A stretch of DNA of 64,000 nt, taken from NCBI GenBank assembly GCA_037953745.1, contig JBAKBP010007613.1, positions 1 through 64,000 of the forward strand, written 5' to 3'. The DNA is from Lithodes maja. Taxonomy: Eukaryota > Arthropoda > Malacostraca > Decapoda > Lithodidae. Below, piece by piece: positions 42,763 through 53,084 of this stretch. Each line of letters begins with the position of its first letter. The first letter of the stretch is position 1. A program made the position numbers and the translations under genes. The notes under the pieces were generated by a model that saw nothing but the letters and a program-made list of their open reading frames with translations, had not been told where the DNA came from and ran no database searches.

Positions 42763-42869
42763 TAGCCTCTCATTTGACAGCCTGGCATACTGAACATGTA
42801 ATTGATTTAGCCTCTTTGTAGCGTTGTAAAATACGGTAGTTGAACTATTCTTTTCCTTGTACCTTATAG

Positions 42870-42980
42870 GCCAAAGACAAGGAGTATGCCGAGCTAGTGA
42901 AGACCCTAGCCTCTCAGGAGAACCTCACGGCCGCCCTCAAATGTGCCGAGCAAGAGTCCCGGAAGTTGGAGAATCAGAGG
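42870..42980 (+). CDS. Host gene exon (MNS1/TPH-like coiled coil), second visible exon
   Basis: The acceptor is CCTTGTACCTTATAG (ends 42869); the donor is AGG/GTGGGT (42981). It encodes 37 residues in phase 0, from AKDKEYAELVKTLASQE to EQESRKLENQR, all high in Lys, Glu and Ala, as in continuous alpha-helix. It joins exon 1 (..RVVTK) and exon 3 (VLEEQ..) without a frame break, which supports a single gene. Codon use is unlike the flanking repeats. Confidence 0.65.
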
Positions 42981-43083
42981 GTGGGTTGCAATAGTCTTCA
43001 TGATGCCTCTACTGTACTTGTATTCTGTTTTGTATTTTGGTCAGGGTCTATTACTGTGCAGTGCATGAGTATTTACATTATTA

Positions 43084-44656
43084 GGGTGATATGGGGGTGT
43101 AACGTACACGGGGGTGGAACGAACAGTGTCCATAATATCTGACCTATCAATAATATACAATAGTTTCCCCAACGAAATCAATAGAAGAAAACATTGATGG
43201 ATAACTATTATTTACATCGCGGCGTATGGATTTACCAGGTCACATTTTCTATTATTTAGGTGATCGATGTTATATTTCGCGTTTCTAATATAGTGTTTCT
43301 TGACTGTGAAAACATGCTGATTCTAGTGGTGTGATGCTTAATAGTGAAATATACATGGCAACAATGATATCTGGTGAGAAGGGCTACATCCAGAAATTTC
43401 CTTCAGTATCATGAATGTATAAACATTCATGCCACGAAGGGGGTGTACCAAACAGGGGTGTACCGAACACCCCCATTTAAATAACCACTCAACAAAATAC
43501 CTACTTGATTGATTCCATCTGTCGCCATTTGGAATCTACCCATTTTCTTCTTTAGATTTGTTGGAGAAACTATTTTATTATTTTATTTTATTTATTTTAT
43601 ACATTATTGATGTTTGTTACACCCCCATGTTCGTTACACCCCCATGTTTTTATCCTCTCCTTACCCTATAGCCATATTTGTAGGGCAGGAGGTTAATAAA
43701 GTTGTTATTAATTTTTCTTTGAATATTTTATTGGAGACAGACAGTTTTTACATTCTCACTATACATATTATTAACCCGGGAACTGCTGGGAGACTCTTAA
43801 GAGTTCCCCCAGCGGACTGCTGGGAGACTCTTATGAGTGAGTGAAAAAAAAAATCAACTTTTGACATCGAAATGTTTTTTTTTTTTTTTTTTTATTTTTT
43901 TTTTTTGTTTGGCCCCTGGGTCATGCAAAATCTCAGTCCTCTACCTCCCCTCCTTCCCCACTTTCCTCCTCTCCTTCAGTTATCACCTATTTTCCCTGTT
44001 ATTCCCTTATTCTGAGGTATATTTTCGTGCTAACATTAGCGAGTTGCAAGCAGGGTGTTGTCATCACTGATGGCAAGCGAGTGCAAGAGAGAGAGAGAGA
44101 GTATCGATCGACTGTGTCTCAGTGGCCTTGGGGGAAATTGGCGGGAAAGCAGGTTGCCTCACCCATACATTATACAACTCGCGGGCTATATCTCCGATTT
44201 TGACCATCCAAACGCTGTTTTCACTCGTTTTATTGTTGTTTCAGGTTAATACCTTTATAATCAACCCATAATAGGCGCATATGGATAAGTATTAATGCTA
44301 TTAATGGCACAATGAATATTTTAGTGACGGAAACACCTCAAATACGTCAGCACAGGGGGACGTTTCCAATTACCCCCATGCGCACTTCAGAGGTTAATGA
44401 AAATGGTGGTGTTCGGATCACCCCCCCATGCACGTTTGGATCACCCCCTACATAGGGGGTGGTCCGAACAAGAGGTACCCTTTTTTGTAAATTCAATAAG
44501 TTGACCTTAACTACTACTTACATCATCAATAAAAATCACCATGATAGGCCTTGACCCATAGTTTATTCTGATATATCTATTTTTCAATAAAGTTTGTTAC
44601 CTGATTTTTGGTGATTATTTATCCCACTAAGTGTTCGGATCACCCCCATGTCACCC
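43084..44656. mobile_element. TA-flanked MITE with GGGTGAYATGGGGGTG ends
   Basis: The left end GGGTGATATGGGGGTG (43084) is inverted at the right end (CACCCCCATGTCACCC, to 44656), with TA at 43082-43083 and 44657-44658. Subterminal words of the type GGGGGTG-x5-GAACA repeat at least eight times (43094-43130, 43438-43478, 43617-43648, 44405-44470, 44630-44650). It holds a 627-bp TTAA MITE (43771-44397), so its own length is ~950 bp. Non-coding. Confidence 0.7.
43771..44397. mobile_element. TTAA MITE family E, copy 3 (reference copy)
   Basis: An uninterrupted 627-bp copy with TTAA at 43771-43774 and 44394-44397. It contains an inverted-repeat head (AGACTCTTAAGAGTTCCCCC), a T-rich stretch, and a (GA)n tract at 44088-44101. 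It shows the empty sites for the RTE LINE insertion at 31674. Confidence 0.85.
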
Positions 44657-44658
44657 TA

Positions 44659-45122
44659 CTGTTTTTGTTTGTATCAAGGTTACTTTTTTATTGATTTGGT
44701 AGATAGGGTGGAGAGTACTGTATATGATTTTTAAATTTTCTTCTCTGTCAACCTTTTAAAGATGTAGAGCCAGAAACTGAATGGAATTGATTTTCTTAAA
44801 TGTATCGAGGGGATTTTAATTATGCTTAGTTAGAGTATTCAGTATAGTGTGTGTATACAGTACAGTATATATACAGTAGGCCTATAGGGAACCCTATGAA
44901 GGCACTCTACAGTTGTCTATGTGCTTTTACATATATATACCATTTTGCTTTATAAATTCTTTATGTATGACTTCTTAGGGTATATTTACATTATATGATT
45001 ATTGTTTTTCCTGTTTGTATTATACTTTTGCTTTGTTAATTTTCACCCTATATTCATCTACAGCCATGCCCTGTCATCAGTTTGGCTCAACCATTTCGCT
45101 AGAGGCTCTGTAGGCCTTCTCA
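44659..45122. other. Non-coding intron sequence
   Basis: AT-rich, with TACAGTA-type short repeats; no ORF, RNA gene or repeat terminus recognised. Confidence 0.5.
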
Positions 45123-45457
45123 TTAACCCAAGCTGTACCGGCAACGAGAGAGTCTTGTCACCCTGGCAGTTACGCGTCAGTACGAGCCACGAGAGACTCT
45201 TGTCACTAATTTACGATTGATTTATGCCTGTTTTTCTCTGCTAACAGTGAGCGGTTTTTGCTAAGATCAAGCATAGGCCTTCTGTTAACTATTGGCAAGT
45301 TTTGGCAACAATGCTCAAGCACAGGGAAGCCCACCCGAACCCTCTCGAGTCAGTTATTCGCTGTCTTTCGCGAGTGTCACTATGTTTTTTTTCTTCATAT
45401 AGGCCTGGTACTGAGGGTGACATAAATTGGAAAATAGGCTGGTATAGTATGGGTTAA
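45123..45457. mobile_element. TTAA MITE, fifth family
   Basis: A 335-bp element with TTAA at 45123-45126 and 45454-45457. Inverted ends are CCCAAGCTGTACCGG and CCCATACTATACCAG. GAGAGTCTTGTCA-like words repeat near the left end. Non-coding. Confidence 0.6.
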
Positions 45458-45693
45458 CCTCCTCTCTAAACAATTGTTGTTATTATTACAGTATAGTTAT
45501 TATTATTACTATTATTTTTTGTTCTATGTTTCAACTTTGAGAGAAGGCTATTAAGTTTATCAAATGTAGCTTCTTGAAAGGTCTTGGTTGCTTCATTTTG
45601 CCGTGCTTGATGCAAGCCATTTTATTTATAGGCCTACATATTGCTATACTGTACTTCGGTCACAATTTATATAAGTATCGTCGTGAATTAATT

Positions 45694-46400
45694 ATTCTTA
45701 GTTTCTTACAGTAGATCCACTGGAAAAAGGCAAACTAGACCTGTGTATCCAGCTCAGTGCCAGTACTTGCACTGCTGCGGTCGTTCACGGTGTTGACGGC
45801 GGCGGCGGCAGGCGCAACATTTTTACTATTCTGTATTTTTGCTTTGTAATCAAACTTCAAATCTTGTCTTCCCCATGCTTTATCAAGATTACAGTACAGT
45901 ACTTTCAAACTTCCTTACTGATTCGGAATCGACTACATACTGGGGCAGTGCGTTCCGCTCATTTACCATTCTATCACAAAATTAGTTCTTTGCCTTTTCA
46001 AGCCTATTTCTTTCCTTGTAAACTTCTTAGAGTGTCCTCTCGTTCTTGTTCCCTCCCGCATCAAGAAGATACCTTCACACATCCTCATCATACTTTCCTG
46101 ACACTATCTTAAAAGTCTATCATATCCCCTCTTTTTCTCCTATATGACAGTGTCGGAAGTCCCAGTGTCCTCAACCTCTGCTCATAGCCCGCGTTCTTCA
46201 ACGTTGGTACCAGCTTGCTAGCTCTCCTTTGCACTTTCTCCACTGCTTCTATATCCTTTACCATATATGGAGCCCACACCTGGTTCGCATATTCCAGGTG
46301 CGGCTTAACCAGCGCTGTATAGAGATTCCTGAAGATTTCTCCATCAAGTGACACAAATGTCCTTATCAGCCCTACAATTCTATTGGCTTTATTTATCTTT
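45694..46400 (-). mobile_element. CR1-type LINE 3' fragment
   Basis: Closely related to the 3' 700 bp of LINE G (22437-26848). The 3' end (TTCTTACAGTAGATCCA in plus sense) is kept and it is 5'-truncated at 46400 within the RT thumb. Diverged from LINE G by a few per cent by eye. Confidence 0.85.
45735..46400 (-). pseudogene. CR1 reverse transcriptase C-terminal remnant
   Basis: Encodes the thumb and tail: RNLYTALVKPHLEYANQVW, VEKVQRRASKLVPTLKN, RTLGLPTLSYRRKRGDMI. A frameshift near 46110 and others downstream break the frame before the stop at 45735. No catalytic motif remains. Confidence 0.8.
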
Positions 46401-46626
46401 ATATGATGGCATGGGAGGTATTAACTTATAATTTTGGTACGGTATAGTCTGATCACTGTAGTATAAAAAACTAAGTCTCTATTGAATTATATTAAATTCA
46501 CCACCTATCGTAATAATCTCCATAAAACTCACTGTAACCAGTGAGTAAGCACATTGTGCTGATGGGGTTAAAGGCTCAGTAATCTATATTAAGTAAAGTT
46601 TCAGTCTTGTCTTACTAGAAATAATC

Positions 46627-46861
46627 CTTTGCCCCTCAACTTTCTCTTCATAATTGCTGAGGGGCACAGGGCCCTGAGTGGGGCTTTGGTTTCCCGGGCG
46701 TTTCCGCACCCTCCTCAGCTCCCCGCCATGGCGTGGCTTCGGTCACCCAGGCTATATTTTGGTCGGCAGGGAGGGTTCTGTGGGGGCGCTAGGTTATGGC
46801 CTTGGCCTTGCTCGGGGCCTTGGGGCTGTTCGGCCAGGCAGCTTGGGGAACAACAACAACA
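46627..46861 (+). mobile_element. 235-bp internally deleted derivative of LINE C (SINE-like)
   Basis: Bounded by a perfect 13-bp duplication ACTAGAAATAATC (46614-46626 and 46862-46874). The 3' end (GGGGCTGTTCGGCCAGGCAG, then CTTGGGGAACAAC) is that of LINE C with its (CAA)n tail. The 5' part (GGGGCACAGGGCC...CCCGGGCGTTTCCGCACC) aligns with the LINE C leader at about 14150-14215. Everything between is missing. It must have used LINE C machinery. Confidence 0.75.
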
Positions 46862-47015
46862 ACTAGAAATAATCTAAGTAGTTTTGGTTATGAGGATAGA
46901 TTTGCAATTTATAGGATAATGGTGGCAACTTTCATATGGTGACGTTAGAGCACTGGAAGTTGAGACGAAGTTCACCTCTGCAGAACTCTAACCCTCTGCT
47001 GCCCTCTATTGTCAG

Positions 47016-47138
47016 GTGCTGGAAGAACAGATGGCAGACAAAGCCGAGAGGAGGGCGAGAGCAGAGGCCGAGAAGACTGTGGAGATGTTGGCAGAAGTGG
47101 ACCAGGCCAAACTGATGACCAAGGAGAGAGAAGAGTAA
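47016..47138 (+). CDS. Host gene exon (MNS1/TPH-like coiled coil), third visible exon
   Basis: The acceptor is CTCTATTGTCAG (ends 47015), phase 0. The frame reads VLEEQMADKAERRARAEAEK through DQAKLMTKEREE, then TAA at 47136-47138. Either this is the C-terminus or the exon ends earlier at a donor GTAAAA (47135), giving a further exon outside the window; TPH-family proteins are usually longer, which favours splicing. Charge pattern and heptads continue the coiled coil of the earlier exons. Confidence 0.6.
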   Translation: MLEEQMADKAERRARAEAEKTVEMLAEVDQAKLMTKEREE

Positions 47139-47360
47139 AATAATGATCATGATGTTCTGTAAATGAGAGAGATGAATAAGGTTATGAGAGAGAAGAGTAA
47201 GTTGATATGAATAGGGAGAAGAAAAGTAAGTGAAAATGAGAGAGAGAGAAGGAAGAATATGAGGTGTACAGTATGTATGTATGGCATCATGCTACGTGAC
47301 CACAAGTCGGAGCAGGTGGTGGTGGATGGAATTGATTCCAAATGAAGCCATTACTTTTAA
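47139..47360 (+). repeat. GA-rich low-complexity sequence
   Basis: GAGAGA and AGAAAAG-type imperfect repeats follow exon 3. No gene seen. Confidence 0.6.
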
Positions 47361-47530
47361 GCTCCTCAGTGGTCTAGTGGTTAAGGTGTTGGAGTGCTGC
47401 ACTATTGGCCTTGGTTCGAGCCCTGGCTGGGTCATGTCACAAAAATATTAAATATGAATACCTGTACAGACAAAAAGCGAGAAAGACTGTGAAAGTATAA
47501 TGAATGAGAATAGGAGAGACAGATAGAGAA
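47361..47530 (+). mobile_element. tRNA-derived SINE
   Basis: An A box TGGTCTAGTGG at 47370-47380 and a B box GGTTCGAGCCC at 47413-47423 lie at tRNA-like spacing. The head resembles tRNA-Glu (TCCTCAGTGGTCTAGTGGTT) but lacks a pairable acceptor stem and anticodon arm, so it is a SINE, not a tRNA gene. An AT- and GA-rich tail follows. AGCTCCTCAGTG at 47360 and again at 47529 may be the target duplication. Confidence 0.7.
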
Positions 47531-47589
47531 GAGTAGAGCTCCTCAGTGCAGCTTCCTCCACGTTCAAGACTTGCATCTTTTTACTCAGT

Positions 47590-48397
47590 TTAGTTCATCC
47601 ATCCCCTGCCGCTGGGGAGCCACCTTGCACGTGGTGGAGGGGCTTGAAGCGAGGTCGTTGGTGTCACTCTCTTTAGGGCAGGACCTCCATCGGCGTCATG
47701 GACAAAGTGCCCCCCCCCCGTCGTCACTGGGATAAGCGGAGCCTTCCGGTGACGACGTTTTCTGGTTCCCATTTTTGTCCTTAACTTTACGGAGGATTTC
47801 CTTCCCATTTTACTAAATTGTGCTGACCGGGCTCGAGATCCTTCCCTCGCAGAGTCTGGAGTTCTCGCTCCTCGCCGTTTACGGGGGCAGTGGCGGCCTC
47901 GCTCACCGCCCGAGGGGGTTGTTCCTGGAGGCGGCGATGCGGTGGCCCGTGTAGCCTCTCCTGGGGTCACCCATCAGTGAAGACCGGTCTCGGTTCCAGG
48001 GGTCCGTTTACCCTTCCTGGTGGGTTTCCTGGCTTCTGTCCGGCTGCCCTCCATTACGCACAGATTGGGGATTATTGCAATTACCTTTGCCCTCTGTCCC
48101 AGTATAGCGGATTTGCCTAAGCTTGGCCTCTCTGTGCGTATTGGTGCTATCCCCCCTAGTCTAGGGGGGTAGGGTATGAGGATGAGCCCCCTGGAGATCT
48201 GCCCCTGTTTGCGCCACCGGTGTGGGGGCCGGGGCTCCCTGATTCACGTCGGGGGGGGGCTCTCTGTTAGCCCTACCGGTACGCTCTTTATTTATTTTTT
48301 TTTTCCTGCTTTTCTTTTTCCCCCTTAGGTTTATTTTTCTTTCTTTTTTGTTTTCCGACAAAATGAAAATAGAACAGTAAAAACAACTAGGGTCATC
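47590..48397 (+). promoter_or_regulatory. Structured 5'UTR of the I/Nimb-like LINE
   Basis: The first 60 nt form two adjacent inverted pairs: CCCC/GGGG (47598-47613) and CCACC/GGTGG (47621-47639), the latter closing loop TTGCACGT. This resembles 5' self-folding leaders of LINEs. Downstream are C-tracts (47710-47719) and pyrimidine-rich sequence before the ORF1 ATG. Confidence 0.4.
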
Positions 48398-50657
48398 ATG
48401 GATCAGCCATGCACAACCCCTCCCCTGGATCAAGCTCTGGCGCCCTCGACTCATGACCTACGCATTCCCCTCGTCTCCCATGGGCTAATCACCCTAGACA
48501 CATCCAAGCCGAGTAGTTCCGAGCCTGATGCTCTCTCTCACTCTGCTACTAAGTTACCTCTTTCTATACCTAAGGATTCCGATACTCCTTCCGTAGACCC
48601 AACCTTGACCCCTGTTCCCACCGACTTACCCCAGAGCCCTACTGCGTTCTCCACTCATGATTCCTCTGGTTCAAACCCTTGAGCCTCATATCCCAACTGT
48701 TGACCCTAAACCTTCCCACCCTCCTCGTCGGCCCAAGCGGAAGTTTGTGCCTAACAATACTCTGGTACATTTTGACACCCTCTTTGGTGCTAATAACTGG
48801 TCTCGGTTTCTAGTCATAAAATCTGATAGCCCTATTACAGGGGCAAGATTAGAGAACCTCCTCCTCACCACGCATGCGTCTTCAGATTTATCGTTCCGTT
48901 CCGTAGGGCTCGAGTGGGTGGTCGAGGCAACCACTCGGGCTCAATCTGAGGCATTTCAATCACTTGCTGATTTAGATGGTGTGAGTGTTACTGTCACCAA
49001 ACACAACACTTTGAATTTCATCCAGGGCACTGTAATTCTGCCCACCTCTCTTGACAATGAAGGCCTCCCTGATAAATCCATCCTCTTATCTTCTCTGTGT
49101 TTGAGGTATCCTAACGTCCATGATGTGGATGTTTACACAATCCCGAACAAACATGTCCCAACCCAACCTCTCCGCATTGCCCGTATAAAGTTTGAAGGCA
49201 GTACTCTACCTGCGTTGTTAAGAATCGAAGGCCAGAGACGAGAAGTGAGACCATACGTCCCCAGACCTGTCCAGTGTCTGCGCTGTTCCTCCTTTGGCCA
49301 TATTAAGCACAACTGCAAGAAAACCGAGGTATGTGCCTACTGTGGCTCTACCGATCACCCCACCTGTTGGAATTGTGGCCCTCCACACTGCGTCAACTGC
49401 GACCTTGATCACCATGCTCGCTCAAAACAGTGTGTTTTCCACTTATTTAATGCGGAATTGAAGCTTCTTAGCCGCTCTAGCATGTCCATCATGGAGGCAA
49501 AACAGGAACTGCGAGTCAGAGGTTTTAAGGACCCTTCTAGGAACCCTACTTATAGTGCTCGGACACGTGCTACCCTTCCCCGAACCGTTCTCCCGGAACC
49601 CGATGGCAGTCCTCCTGCCGCTCGCTCTCACGGTCTTGGACAGGTTGTGGATGGCGGGTTGTTGCAAGGGGTTCTGCCTCCTACCGCTGCTGTCCCTCTC
49701 TCCAATTCCTTTAGCGTACTTGATGATTCTCCTTTAGTGCCTCAAATTAAGACACCCAAGGCATTGGCAGTGTCTCCACCTGACAGCGAACAAACTGTTA
49801 CAGCCCTTCAGGCTCTTGATCGACACCCTTCAACCACTGCACTCGTCTTGGCCTCTTCCGAGACTGTATCAACTACGGAAACTGCGATGGATTCCACCTC
49901 CGCCACCAGTAAACGACGCTCCGATGCCCTTGACTCTTCCCCTACAGACCGCCCCACTCATTTTGTGAAGCGCACATCCCTTATTGCTAGACATTCTGCT
50001 CCACCCCCGCAACTTTGGCGCGTTCCTCCTCCCCCACGAGTTCGTCATCCCTCCTCACCTTCCAAGCCTAGTTTCCCCCCTCTGTCCCCCCTATCGATCC
50101 CCTCCTCCCATCAATCTGCGACGCTACCCCTCCCTGTTTCCGACCCCCTCCCTTCCACGAGTTCTGTAGTCCCAGTACCTCTGCATCAGCCCTCCCTGCC
50201 TACCTCGAAACCGTCTCCTGTACCACATGAAGAGAGCTGTGACTGCATGTCGTGCGTTCACACGGCTGTTTCTTCTGCCACCGCTGACCTTCACGCTCCT
50301 CATTGTGGCTGTCATGCCTGTTTCTTGCAGGAATGCCACCAACTTCCTGCCCCGTCCGACACCTCTCTCACTTCCATAATCCGAGCTTTTCTTGAAGACC
50401 GCCGTTTACCCGATTATGAGGACATAGCGACCCATGGCCCTTCATGCTTCTGTTCAACTCATCTGAAAATACGTATGGGCGAAGCCCAGTCTCAATTAAA
50501 TACTGTCCTTGACGTCTCCTCCCGGATTTTGCCTGACCATCGTTCCCTACCATCTGATGGGAAGGGCTCGCGCGATCAGTCTTCCCGAACCGCCAATAAG
50601 TCTCGATTTCAACCTAACAGTTGTTTTAACCTACACAACTTGATGTCTCTCACTTGA
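48398..50657 (+). pseudogene. I/Nimb-like LINE ORF1 (gag-like), one frameshift
   Basis: ATG 48398 opens 94 codons (MDQPCTTPPLDQ...). Near 48675 the frame must shift to that of 48657-50657, which continues 666 codons to TGA. After a basic stretch (HPPRRPKRKFVP), residues ~110-250 look like the RRM-like gag core. Three zinc knuckles follow: CLRCSSFGHIKHNC, CAYCGSTDHPTC and CVNCDLDHHARSKQC, the triplet typical of I-group ORF1. The C-terminal third is Pro/Ser-rich with Cys pairs (CDCMSC, CGCHACF). It would coat LINE RNA. Confidence 0.8.
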
Positions 50658-50688
50658 CCTATTCAACCCCTAAAGTATCATTGTCACC

Positions 50689-50994
50689 ATGAAATTTAAC
50701 CCTTATATTATCCAATGGAATGTCAACGGCCTCTTCTCCAAGGTCCGCCTGGGTGAGGTCCAACGTCTCCTTAAAGAATTGGTCCCTACTTGCTTATGCC
50801 TTCAGCACATAGGTCAGAGTCGTCTAACTTTACCGAATTATACCTTGGCGTGCCGCTCACCCTCCACTGGGAATGAGTTAGGTACTGCTATATATGTCCA
50901 TAACTCTCTGACTTTTAATACCCTCCCACCGCCGGATGCTTACCTTCAATGTTCAACCATTCAGCTGTATCTCCCAGGCGAATCTCCGTTCACA
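50689..50994 (+). pseudogene. I/Nimb-like LINE ORF2, N-terminal endonuclease fragment
   Basis: ATG 50689 gives IIQWNVNGLFSKVRLGEVQR, the opening of an AP endonuclease with the Asn of the QWN motif, then CLCLQHIG (family usually Q-E) and GTAIYVHNS. It ends where LINE C sequence starts. RT and RNase H are absent here; the RNase H fragment at 9082-9698 may come from a sister copy. Confidence 0.8.
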
Positions 50995-51009
50995 CTTTGT
51001 TGTTGTTCC

Positions 51010-52603
51010 CTAAGCTGCCTGGCCGAACAGCCCCGAGTCCCTGAGGAAGGCCATGGCCACGATTGGGCTTTCCCACAGAGCTCTCATTGAGTGTAGATTG
51101 TGTTGTTGGCGTAAGTGGCTGTGTGAAATGCAGTCTTCTATGATGTGTTTAATGGTATGGGGTGCTGTGTTACATCCCGGGCAGGCGTCGACAACGGAGT
51201 CATCCAGTCTCTTCTGATCGCTCAGGAGAGCTGGATGGTGTCCGCATCTCAGCCTGGCCAGGTGGACTCTGTCCTCGCGAGGAAGGGAGGATTCGGAAGG
51301 ATGGATTTCGGGAGGTCGTGCATGCAGCTGCGTGTTGTCTGTGAGTGAGTGGATGGATCGGTGAGAGATATGAGTATGGATGTGCTTCTGGAAGTTGGTT
51401 CGGGGTGGGCAGGGAGGGAGAGAGGACAATAATTGTGTGTGATACCGTGTGCTGGGTGGGTGTTGTTTTGATATTTCTTGGTGTCTGTGGGTGTGTTGCC
51501 ATGTAGTTTAGTGGGTGGTCTTGGTTCGTGGAGGCTGCTGCCAGGAATTGAGTGCCTCTCATGTCCAGATGGTCTTTGACTTTGAGGATTTTGGTTTCTT
51601 GATGTAGGTGATCTGTGGGTGCAGTAGCTGTGCAGCCTGTAATGATCTTCAGGGCTTTGTTTTGAATAGTCTGTAAGGTCTTATGATGTGTTTCAGCTAG
51701 GTTAGAAGCCCAGGCTGGGCTTGCGTATTCCATCACTGATCTTATGTATTGTTTATATACTGTGGTGGTAGTTTCTTTGTTGTGTCCAAATTTTGTGTGA
51801 GCAAGTGACCTGAGGGCGTTAAGTCTGGGTGTCAGTTTCTTTTTAATGTTTGTGGTGTGCTGTTTGAATGTCATATGAGTATCATATGTTACTCCTACGA
51901 TTTTGGGTGTGTTGTTTATGGTGAGTTGAGGGATGTATTCGTGTTGTGTCCAACTTGTGAGCAGGGTTGCGGTGGATTTGGCTGGGGCTAGATTAAGTTT
52001 GTTTGTAGTGCACCAGCCATGTAGTGTGTTGAGATAGGGTTGAAGGAGATCTGTTGCTCTTTTTGGGTCATGGTGTGTGCATGTGAGTGTTATGTCATCT
52101 GCATAGGAGGCTAAGTTTATTTGGGGCGTATTGGGTGTAGTTATATCGTGCATGTACACATTGTACAGATTGAAGAGTGCGGGCGATAGGACGGATCCTT
52201 GTGGGACTTCGTTTGGAAAGTTTCTGATTTTAGATGACTGACCGGCAAAAGATACGTGTGCACATCTGCCTGCTAGGAAGTTGGCCAGCCACCTTTTTAT
52301 GTTGTTGTGCATGTTTGTGTTGTAGATTTTGTTTGTTAGGTTGTGGCGGGGGATGGCATCGAAGGCTTTACTAATGTCGAGTGTGGCTAATAGTGATCTG
52401 TGTGGTGGTCTAGCTGAGTTGATGCCGTCGAAAGCTCTTTGTGTAAAGTCTGTGAGAAGAGTGTTTGTGGAGTGCAGTGGCCTAAAGCCATGTTGTGTTG
52501 GAGCTAGGGGTAGGTCAGGTGTAATTAGTTGTAATACTAGGTGTTCCATGACTTTGGAGGGGGAGCAAAGGAGTGTGATGGGACGGTGCGAGGAGGGTAG
52601 CAT
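51010..52603 (-). pseudogene. LINE C RT, array unit 1
   Basis: The frame 51200-52603 (467 codons) has FRPLHSTNTLLTDF, LDISKAFDAIPRH, VPQGSVLSPALF and YADDITLTC. A 4-bp duplication (GGGTGGGT near 51457) shifts the frame before the C-terminal CPGC zinc motif, which continues in the frame 51010-51429 to GLFGQAA. Unlike copy 1 it has the inserted NVY after NLY. The upstream endonuclease is missing. Confidence 0.8.
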
Positions 52604-52641
52604 GGGGTCTTTGTTGGGTTTGGGGAATGTGATGATGATAC

Positions 52642-52676
52642 CAGATCATCATCATGATGATGAATGTGATGATGAT
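52642..52676 (+). other. Filler repeat at the LINE B 5' junction
   Basis: A 35-bp stretch of ATC/GAT triplets that form an inverted pair (GATCATCATCATGATGATGA) and a second copy of AATGTGATGATGAT, the target sequence. It may be a target duplication altered during 5' attachment. Confidence 0.5.
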
Positions 52677-52714
52677 AGCTTTGCGCAGTGGCAGTATCGT
52701 AACCAATGAGGTTA
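52677..52714 (+). ncRNA. U4 snRNA 5' segment forming the LINE B 5' end
   Basis: AGCTTTGCGCAGTGGCAGTA followed by TCGTAACCAATGAGGTT, identical to the segment in copy A and starting at U4 nucleotide 1. After ~38 nt the sequence departs from U4 and from copy A. Confidence 0.8.
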
Positions 52715-52815
52715 TACTGAGTTGTGTGGATATATAGTCACTGACAAAGAAGCTCGAAACATTAAATTGGTTAAAGTTAGTAGACATTCACCATCCTTCC
52801 TCGCATCTCGGTTTG

Positions 52816-52836
52816 GGCTACCTCCAAAGGGTAGCC
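52816..52836 (+). promoter_or_regulatory. 5'UTR hairpin H1 of LINE B
   Basis: GGCTACC pairs with GGTAGCC around a 7-nt loop. The counterpart in copy A (6865-6888) is paired with different bases. Confidence 0.5.
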
Positions 52837-52942
52837 AAGTCGCACCCCACCTGCTCGTGGTATCCTCGCAGACACCCAGTATTCATTTCTTTTTCCATAC
52901 CTTAATTTTTCTTCTTCTTGGGTGACACAAACGGGGGCGGCG

Positions 52943-52965
52943 CTACCTGGGTTTTACCCAGGTAG
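52943..52965 (+). promoter_or_regulatory. 5'UTR hairpin H2 of LINE B
   Basis: A perfect 10-bp stem CTACCTGGGT / ACCCAGGTAG with a TTT loop, 120 nt before the ORF1 ATG. Shared with copy A. Confidence 0.6.
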
Positions 52966-53084
52966 TTATTTTATTTTATCAGCTTTTTTAAGTGATTGGT
53001 TTAATTTATTTTTAGCCAAGGGAGTTTGGTTGTTTTTAATTTGGATTAGTGTATTTTTAATTGTAGGCTATATAGGTATAAACA

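Larger units (their letters stand above)
47590..50994 (+). mobile_element. I/Nimb-like LINE, 3' part replaced by LINE C array
   Basis: A long GC-rich 5'UTR (47590-48397), ORF1 with zinc knuckles and the first ~100 codons of ORF2 endonuclease. It is cut at about 50994, where the (TTG)n edge of the LINE C array begins, so the array inserted into it. Confidence 0.75.

Noticed and set aside
44398..44470. A G-quadruplex-like regulatory site at the C-tract words
   Set aside because: The runs are part of the repeated transposon end motif, which explains them better.
47361..47433. A tRNA gene (Glu-like)
   Set aside because: A and B boxes are good, but the acceptor stem does not pair and no anticodon stem is clear. 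It is followed by an A/GA-rich tail, so a SINE is more likely.
52677..52820. A complete U4 snRNA gene
   Set aside because: Only the first ~38 nt match. The U4 central region, Sm site and 3' stem-loop are absent.
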